Positions 58,335 through 64,000 of a DNA stretch of 64,000 bases are shown here, in pieces. Positions within the stretch are counted from its first letter, which is position 1. Each line of letters begins with the position of its first letter. The DNA is from Catenulispora pinistramenti. Its GTDB lineage: Bacteria; Actinomycetota; Actinomycetes; Streptomycetales; Catenulisporaceae. Where the stretch lies: contig NZ_JAAFYZ010000006.1 of assembly GCF_018274385.1 (NCBI RefSeq), forward strand, positions 1 through 64,000, given 5' to 3'. The position numbers were made by a program, and so were the translations under genes. The notes beneath the pieces were generated by a model. That model did no database searches and was not told the DNA's origin. It was given only the letters and a program-made list of their open reading frames with translations.

Positions 58335-59078
58335 TCAGAAGTGGCCGAGCAGACCGGTGAGGCTGCCGACCGGCAGACCCTGCGTGAGTCCGCCGACCAC
58401 CGGCAGCTGACCGGTCGGCAGCTGGCCGACGATCGGCAGCGAGGACCCCGACTGGTTCGCGGCGGCCGCGGCCTGCTGGGCCTGCGCGATCTGGGCCGGG
58501 GTCGGGCCGGCCGGGGCGGCGACCGCGGGCGCGACCGGGGCGACGGTCCGGCTGCGGGTCCCGGCGTGCGCCGGGGTCATCAGCGCCGGTGGGGTCGGCA
58601 TGTGCGGGGTCGGGAAGGCGGCCTTCAGATCGGCGGCCGCGTCCTGGGCGGCCTGCGCGTTGGCCGGCGGGGTGGCGGGGGTGGCGCCGGTCAGCTGGCC
58701 GACCACCGGCAGGTTCTGGGCCATCGGCCCGACCACCGGCAGCTGCCCGGTCAGCCCGCTCACCGGCAGTCCGCCGGTCAGCTGGTTCAGCGGCAGGCCG
58801 CCGGCCAGCCCGCTGACCGGGCCGGCCAGGTCGCCGTTGATCGGCATGATCGAGCCGAGGCCGCCGGCCAGCGGCAGGGCCGAGCGGGTCACCGGCAGCG
58901 GCGCGGTGGCCAGCTGCGCGGTGTCGGCGGCGGTGGTCGTGATCGGCGCGGCATCCAGCGGTGCGCTGGTCGTCGGTCCGGTCGCCGCGGAGGCGACGCC
59001 GCCGACGACGGGACCGGCGGCCATCGCGGCCGCCGTGACGACCAGGCCGCGCCGGACCGTGGTGCTCAAGGTGCTCAT
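58335..59078 (-). CDS. Secreted LPVVG-repeat protein
   Basis: 247 residues. Signal peptide (TVRRGLVVTAAAMAAGPVVGGVASA). The mature part is built from short hydrophobic repeats of the type LPVVGQL, LPVSGL, LPLNQLTGG and LPIVGQLPTGQLPVVGG, separated by an Ala/Gln/Pro linker (residues ~145-215). It has no Cys and no enzyme motif, and ends with GLLGHF. Such repeats suggest a self-associating surface or wall protein, but I know no named family. Start: ATG 59078 with AAGGAG 9 nt upstream. The 137 bp upstream probably hold its promoter. Confidence 0.75.
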   Translation of the reverse strand: MSTLSTTVRRGLVVTAAAMAAGPVVGGVASAATGPTTSAPLDAAPITTTAADTAQLATAPLPVTRSALPLAGGLGSIMPINGDLAGPVSGLAGGLPLNQLTGGLPVSGLTGQLPVVGPMAQNLPVVGQLTGATPATPPANAQAAQDAAADLKAAFPTPHMPTPPALMTPAHAGTRSRTVAPVAPAVAAPAGPTPAQIAQAQQAAAAANQSGSSLPIVGQLPTGQLPVVGGLTQGLPVGSLTGLLGHF

Positions 59079-59215
59079 TGCCTGGTTCTCCTTGGAATGG
59101 GGGCTGCCGCGTCTACGCGACAGCCCCCTGTCCAACGGATGAACCCCGCTCGGGGAAACGCTGAAAGAAGTAAAGGGGAAGTAATAACTTCGAACAATGA
59201 TTGGGTCGTCTGATA

Positions 59216-59836
59216 TCAGTATCCGGTGGCCGGAAAGAATTCCCGGTCGAATTCCGCGATGTGCCGTCGGGCATCGTCGGGGCCGGTCCACAGGAAAGCC
59301 CGGATCCCGAACTCCTGGGCCGCGGTGACATTCACCTCGCGATCGTCCAGGAAGAGCACTTCGCCGGCCGGGGATCCGAGCCGGTCCACCAGCGCCTCCC
59401 AGATCGCCGGATCCGGCTTGGCCAGGCCCAGCTCGCCGGAGATCACGAAGTGCCGGAACGACCCGGCCCACTCCCGGGCCCGGAATGCCGTACCGTGCGC
59501 GATCGGCGCGTTCGACAACAACGCCAGCTGCCGCCCGCTCGCCGCGAGCTCCGTGACCAACGCCACGGACCGCGGGTCCAGGGTGTTCCACAGCTCGACG
59601 TCCGCCGCGGTCAGCGCATCGGCCTGGGCCGGCCCCACCTCGAAGCCGGCCTGCCCCCCGACCGCCTGCCAGTAGTCGAGCGCGGCCATGCCCCGGTCGA
59701 ACTTGTCGCGAAACCGCCAGTAGCCGTCCTCGAATTCCGCGGCCGGCGCCCCTGCGACCTCGGCCAGCCGGGCGAAGGCCCGCGCGGACGGCCGCTGGGC
59801 GATGACCTCACCGTAATCGAACACGATCCATGTCAT
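59216..59836 (-). CDS. HAD-superfamily hydrolase (subfamily IA)
   Basis: 206 residues. Motif I is FDYGEVI (nucleophile Asp; the second Asp is replaced as usual in this subgroup), motif II is LLSNAP, motif III Lys is in GLAKPDPAIW and motif IV is LFLDDREVN. The helical cap lies between residues 15 and 90. A phosphatase of unspecified substrate. It follows the transglycosylase-like gene by 19 bp on the same strand, so cotranscription is likely. Confidence 0.9.
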   Translation of the reverse strand: MTWIVFDYGEVIAQRPSARAFARLAEVAGAPAAEFEDGYWRFRDKFDRGMAALDYWQAVGGQAGFEVGPAQADALTAADVELWNTLDPRSVALVTELAASGRQLALLSNAPIAHGTAFRAREWAGSFRHFVISGELGLAKPDPAIWEALVDRLGSPAGEVLFLDDREVNVTAAQEFGIRAFLWTGPDDARRHIAEFDREFFPATGY

Positions 59837-59855
59837 CGCCCCAGCCTGCCAGGGC

Positions 59856-60803
59856 TCAGCCGCCCTTCACCACCGAGACGTCGACGGTCCCGGAGTTCGT
59901 CGGCGTGGCCGTCTTCCACTTCCCGGACGAGCGCGTCCACACCTGGTCCGCGTACTGCACCCGGTCCACGCTCAGGGTCTTCGCCGAGGCCACCGCCCAG
60001 TTGGCGAGCACGTGCGGGTCGAACAGGCCGTTGCTGGACCCTATCTGCAGGGTCAGGCCGTCGTCGGTGTGCGAGTACTTCGGCGCGGCTCCGACGCCGT
60101 TCGCACTGAACTGCTTCACCAGCGCCTGGCCCAGCGTCGAGGCGCGGGGCGTCAGACCGCTGGAGCCCGGGGTCTCGGCGGCCAGCTTCGGGTCGTCGTA
60201 CTTGCAGGTCAGCGAGGTGCCGGACTTGGCATCCAGCGAAGTGGCCAGGACCGTGGCCATCTCCTCCCACTGCTCGTAGGACTCCCCGGACGGGTCGGCG
60301 CTGTGCTGCACGTCCTGGGCGGCCTGGCCGACGCCGATGTTCTCCCAGTTGTTCACGTTCAGCAGCGCGTGGAAGAACGACCCGGTGGCGAACACCGGGT
60401 CGCTGATCTCCGTCGGGCTGCCCCAGCCCTGGGACGGCCGCTGCTGGAACAGGCCGACCGAGTCCCGGTCGCCGCCGGACAGATTCGTGATCTTCGACTC
60501 CTGCTCGGCCGTGGCCAGGGCGATTATCGTCGCCCGCTCCGGCAGGCTCTTGGCCCGCGCCACGGCGGCGATGGTCGCCGCGTTCGCCATCCGCTGGTTG
60601 GCGATCGTCGAGGACTGCCCGTCGGCGCCGGTCGCGGTGCAGTTCTCCGAGGCCAGGGCGCCATTGGTGAAGGTGTGATAGACGAAGTACCCGCCGCCGC
60701 CGAGCACGGCGAGCAGCAGCACGGTCACCACCCAGGCGCCGATGTGCCGGGACCCGCCCGAACTCTGTTCCTGCCTGCCTCGGGGGCGGCCTCGCTGACC
60801 CAT
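59856..60803 (-). CDS. Membrane-anchored lysozyme-fold (transglycosylase-like) protein
   Basis: 315 residues. One membrane segment (IGAWVVTVLLLAVLGGGGYFVYH, residues ~22-45) places the rest outside. ATIIALATAEQESKITNLSGGDRDSVGLFQQRPSQGWG is the lysozyme/SLT-like core, with Glu of EQESK as candidate catalytic acid and the GLFQ-RPS motif. The C-terminal ~120 residues form a separate domain. Similar proteins are common in Streptomyces without a proven role; peptidoglycan cleavage is likely. Start at ATG 60803. Divergent from dapD by 91 bp. Confidence 0.8.
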   Translation of the reverse strand: MGQRGRPRGRQEQSSGGSRHIGAWVVTVLLLAVLGGGGYFVYHTFTNGALASENCTATGADGQSSTIANQRMANAATIAAVARAKSLPERATIIALATAEQESKITNLSGGDRDSVGLFQQRPSQGWGSPTEISDPVFATGSFFHALLNVNNWENIGVGQAAQDVQHSADPSGESYEQWEEMATVLATSLDAKSGTSLTCKYDDPKLAAETPGSSGLTPRASTLGQALVKQFSANGVGAAPKYSHTDDGLTLQIGSSNGLFDPHVLANWAVASAKTLSVDRVQYADQVWTRSSGKWKTATPTNSGTVDVSVVKGG

Positions 60804-60894
60804 ACCGTCCAGTTCCGTCCGTTTATGTCCGAGATCCGTCCTGCGGTGTGACCACCGCCAGGCCACCGTAGCTGAAACACATATCGTGGTGGTC

Positions 60895-61746
<852 letters not shown>

Positions 61747-61762
61747 GGACGGGGGCGACCAC

Positions 61763-62881
61763 ATGATGTCCGGCCTGGACCTCACTCAGAGCGCGGCCCG
61801 CGTCACCGCGGCGATCGTCGACATCGAATCCGAGAGCGGGAACGAGAAGGCCCTCGCCGACGCGGTCGAGGAGGCGCTGCGTCAGTACCCGCATTTGGAG
61901 GTGCTGCGCGACGGCGACTCCGTCCTGGCCCGCACCGACCTCGGGCGGGCCGAGCGCGTGATCCTGGCCGGGCACCTGGACACCGTCCCGATCGCGGTCG
62001 ACAGCACCGGGCGCCGCAACGTCCCCTCGCTCCTGGAGGGGGACTGGGAGACCGGCACGCTGCGCGGCTGCGGCACCTCGGACATGAAGGCCGGCGTGGC
62101 GGTGCAGTTGGTGCTGGCCGCCACACTGGCCGACCCCGGACGGGATGTGACCTACGTCTTCTACGAGTGCGAAGAAGTCGAGGCCGAGCGCAACAGCCTG
62201 GGCCGGCTGATCCGCACCAGGCCGGAGTGGTTCGCCGCCGACTTCGCGGTACTGCTGGAGCCGAGCAACAACATCGTCGAAGGCGGCTGCCAGGGCACGA
62301 TGCGCGCCCGGCTGACCTTCCGCGGCGCCCGCTCGCACTCGGCCCGCTCCTGGCTCGGCGACAACGCGATCCACAAGGCCGGGGCGGCGCTGCGGCGGCT
62401 CGCCGAATACCGGCCGCGCCGGGTCGAGGTCGAGGGCCTGGAGTTCCGCGAGGGCCTGAACGCGGTCGGGATCACCGGCGGGGTGGCCGGCAACGTCATC
62501 CCGGACGAGTGCTCGCTCGTGGTGAACTTCCGCTTCGCGCCGGACCGTAGTCAGGCCGACGCGGAACGCCATGTCCGCGAGGTCTTCGCGGATCTGGACG
62601 CTGAGATCGCGGTCACCGATTCCGCCCCGGCCGCGCGTCCGGGTCTGCACCTGCCGTTGGCGGCCGAGTTCGTCAGCGCCGTGATGGCCGGGATGCCCGA
62701 GGAACCCACGGCCAAATTCGGCTGGACCGATGTCGCCCGGTTTGCTGAACTCGGTGTTCCGGGCGTCAACTACGGCCCGGGAGACGGATCCTTGGCCCAC
62801 AAACCGGACGAAACAGTGGACCTGGAGCAAGTTGTTCGATGCGCCGAGCGGATGAGAAGCTGGCTCGGCTCCGCTTCGTGA
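61763..62881 (+). CDS. dapE: Succinyl-diaminopimelate desuccinylase
   Basis: M20 metallohydrolase that frees LL-diaminopimelate from its succinyl derivative. Metal ligands: His in LAGHLDTVPIA, Asp in CGTSDMKAG, Glu-Glu in FYECEEVEAE and His in LAHKPDETVDL. The dimerisation domain has RGARSHSARSWLG. 372 residues, typical of actinobacterial DapE. Start at ATG 61763; an adjacent ATG follows. Cotranscribed with dapD. Confidence 0.95.
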   Translation: MMSGLDLTQSAARVTAAIVDIESESGNEKALADAVEEALRQYPHLEVLRDGDSVLARTDLGRAERVILAGHLDTVPIAVDSTGRRNVPSLLEGDWETGTLRGCGTSDMKAGVAVQLVLAATLADPGRDVTYVFYECEEVEAERNSLGRLIRTRPEWFAADFAVLLEPSNNIVEGGCQGTMRARLTFRGARSHSARSWLGDNAIHKAGAALRRLAEYRPRRVEVEGLEFREGLNAVGITGGVAGNVIPDECSLVVNFRFAPDRSQADAERHVREVFADLDAEIAVTDSAPAARPGLHLPLAAEFVSAVMAGMPEEPTAKFGWTDVARFAELGVPGVNYGPGDGSLAHKPDETVDLEQVVRCAERMRSWLGSAS

Positions 62882-62900
62882 CCTGACGACCCGCGGCGGC

Positions 62901-62924
62901 GCGCACCGTTTGTCAAAGGTGCGC
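62901..62924 (+). terminator. Terminator after dapDE
   Basis: GCGCACC...GGTGCGC with an inner TTTG/CAAA pairing and one bulged G, 20 bp past the dapE stop. Confidence 0.75.
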
Positions 62925-63047
62925 TCGCAGAAGCAACCGGCCGGGACCCCTTGGCGTCTTACCAGCGGCGGAGCAGCTCTCGTATTGCTACGGGAGCCCG
63001 GTGAACAGCCCGCTGTCCAGGCAAGTTCCGAGAGGTCCGAAGTTTCG

Positions 63048-64000
63048 ATGAGCCCGACCGGCTGGCCGATGATGGTGACGGCGATCGTACTGGCGGTCGC
63101 CGCGCCGATCGGCACGTATCTGTTGTGGAACCGCATCCGCGGGCCGCGCCCCGTCCGGGCCGCCACGCGGCTGTCGATGATCGGCGTGAGCCAGGTGATG
63201 GCGATCCTGCTGTGCGGTGTGATCGTCAACAACTATTACGGGCTCTACGCCTCCTGGGACGATCTGCTCGGTGACACCGGCAGCCCGGGGGTGATCATCC
63301 ACGAGAACACCGTGGCGGCCGGCGGCCCGATCACCGGGAGCAACCTGACCGACGGCACCGCGCAGGGCGGTCGCGGCCAGGCGGTACCGGTGGTCCCGCG
63401 ATCCCGGCCGCCCGGTCCGGTACAGGACTTCAAGAAGTACGGCGACGACGCGCTGGTGACCAGCTTCACCGGACCGAAGACCGGCCTGGGCGGTTCGAAC
63501 GACGTGATCGCCTGGCTGCCGCCGCAGTACAACGACCCCGCCTACGCCAACACCGCGTTCCCGGTCGTCCTGCTGTTCCCCGGCTACCCCGGCACCCCGC
63601 AGACCTGGTTCGGCAACATGGCCGGCCAGAAGGAACTCGGCACGCTGATCCAACAGCACTCCGCCACCCCGTTCGTGCTCGTCGCGGTGAACATCTCGCC
63701 GATCAAGGGCGTGAACACAGACTGCACCGACATCCCCGGCGGACCGCAGGTCGCGACCTTCATCACCGACGACATCCGGAACATGCTCGAGCGCACCTTC
63801 CGGGTCACGACCGACCGCACCGGCTGGGGCATGATGGGCTACTCCGAGGGCGGCCTGTGCGCGGGCAAGCTGCTGGTGCAGTACCCGCAGTTGTTCAGCG
63901 CCGCGGTACAGATGAGCGGCGATGTGCGGCCCGGCGGCTACGTCTCCAAGTACGGCTCGGCCTTCGCCGACCAGAACTCCACGCTGTGGGTTCTGCAGAA
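63048..64000 (+). CDS. Membrane-anchored esterase (esterase D/Ag85-like), truncated by the window end
   Basis: At least 317 residues; the 3' end is outside. Two hydrophobic segments at the start (MMVTAIVLAVAAPIGTYLLW and VMAILLCGVIVNNYYGLYASW) anchor it, followed by a Gly/Pro/Arg linker. The catalytic domain begins near VIAWLPPQYNDP and has the nucleophile elbow GYSEGGLCAGKL. This matches the PF00756 esterase family of actinobacteria, which includes mycolyltransferases and plain esterases. Start at ATG 63048; ribosome site AGAGG 12 nt upstream. Confidence 0.85.
   Translation, partial: MSPTGWPMMVTAIVLAVAAPIGTYLLWNRIRGPRPVRAATRLSMIGVSQVMAILLCGVIVNNYYGLYASWDDLLGDTGSPGVIIHENTVAAGGPITGSNLTDGTAQGGRGQAVPVVPRSRPPGPVQDFKKYGDDALVTSFTGPKTGLGGSNDVIAWLPPQYNDPAYANTAFPVVLLFPGYPGTPQTWFGNMAGQKELGTLIQQHSATPFVLVAVNISPIKGVNTDCTDIPGGPQVATFITDDIRNMLERTFRVTTDRTGWGMMGYSEGGLCAGKLLVQYPQLFSAAVQMSGDVRPGGYVSKYGSAFADQNSTLWVLQ

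Noticed and set aside
58151-58360. 69-codon plus-strand ORF near the fxsA promoter
   Set aside because: It runs through the terminator hairpin and into the antisense of the LPVVG-repeat gene; the composition is Arg/Ser-rich with no ribosome site.

Overview
The window is chromosomal DNA of a very GC-rich actinomycete. The reading frames are dense, starts are often GTG or TTG, and the core gene order (pcrA, M23 peptidase, small acyl-CoA mutase subunit, then sucC-sucD, DUF6350, purN-purH, folD, DUF3017, mdh) is the one known from Streptomyces and relatives. A non-Streptomyces order such as Catenulisporales is a reasonable guess, but the sequence alone does not prove it. I see no rRNA, tRNA, CRISPR array, insertion sequence or phage gene.

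Layout. 1-7 kb holds a PIG-L deacetylase, PcrA helicase, a lipoprotein, a membrane-anchored M23 peptidase and a B12-binding mutase subunit. 7.1-15 kb is a compact five-gene set (SWIM zinc finger, DUF5691, MoxR AAA ATPase, DUF5682, VWA) that looks like one functional unit. 15-36 kb is mostly housekeeping: PepN, succinyl-CoA synthetase, purine and folate enzymes, isocitrate and malate dehydrogenases. Secreted and hydrolytic accessory genes are interspersed (a Gly-rich secreted protein, a PIG-L enzyme with a C-terminal propeller-like region, an M20 amidohydrolase, a VOC protein). 36-39 kb is an arginine/ornithine catabolic set (lrp, rocD, ddaH). 39-46 kb holds a CNNM/CBS membrane protein, trpS, a 2H phosphoesterase followed by a 35-bp tandem repeat, a drug-efflux MFS gene with a divergent TetR regulator, and a PAP2 phosphatase.

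46-63 kb is framed by lysine/diaminopimelate genes: fdxA-dapC on one side and dapD-dapE on the other. Between them is an accessory block whose centrepiece is a complete FxSxx-COOH (Fxs) system on the minus strand, in the order fxsA-fxsB-fxsC-fxsT. FxsA is a 65-residue precursor ending F-N-S-A-V. FxsB is a radical SAM/SPASM cyclophane maturase with an extra HExxH domain. FxsC is a TIR-like protein. FxsT is a 1331-residue protein combining a MinD-like ATPase, a TIR-like segment, an NB-ARC switch and tetratricopeptide repeats. A modified-peptide (RiPP) pathway is therefore tied to the domain set normally seen in STAND/TIR signalling or immunity. The maturase chemistry is known for the family; the biological role of FxsC and FxsT is not. 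fxsB and fxsT carry at least five rare TTA codons. The window ends inside a membrane-anchored esterase gene.
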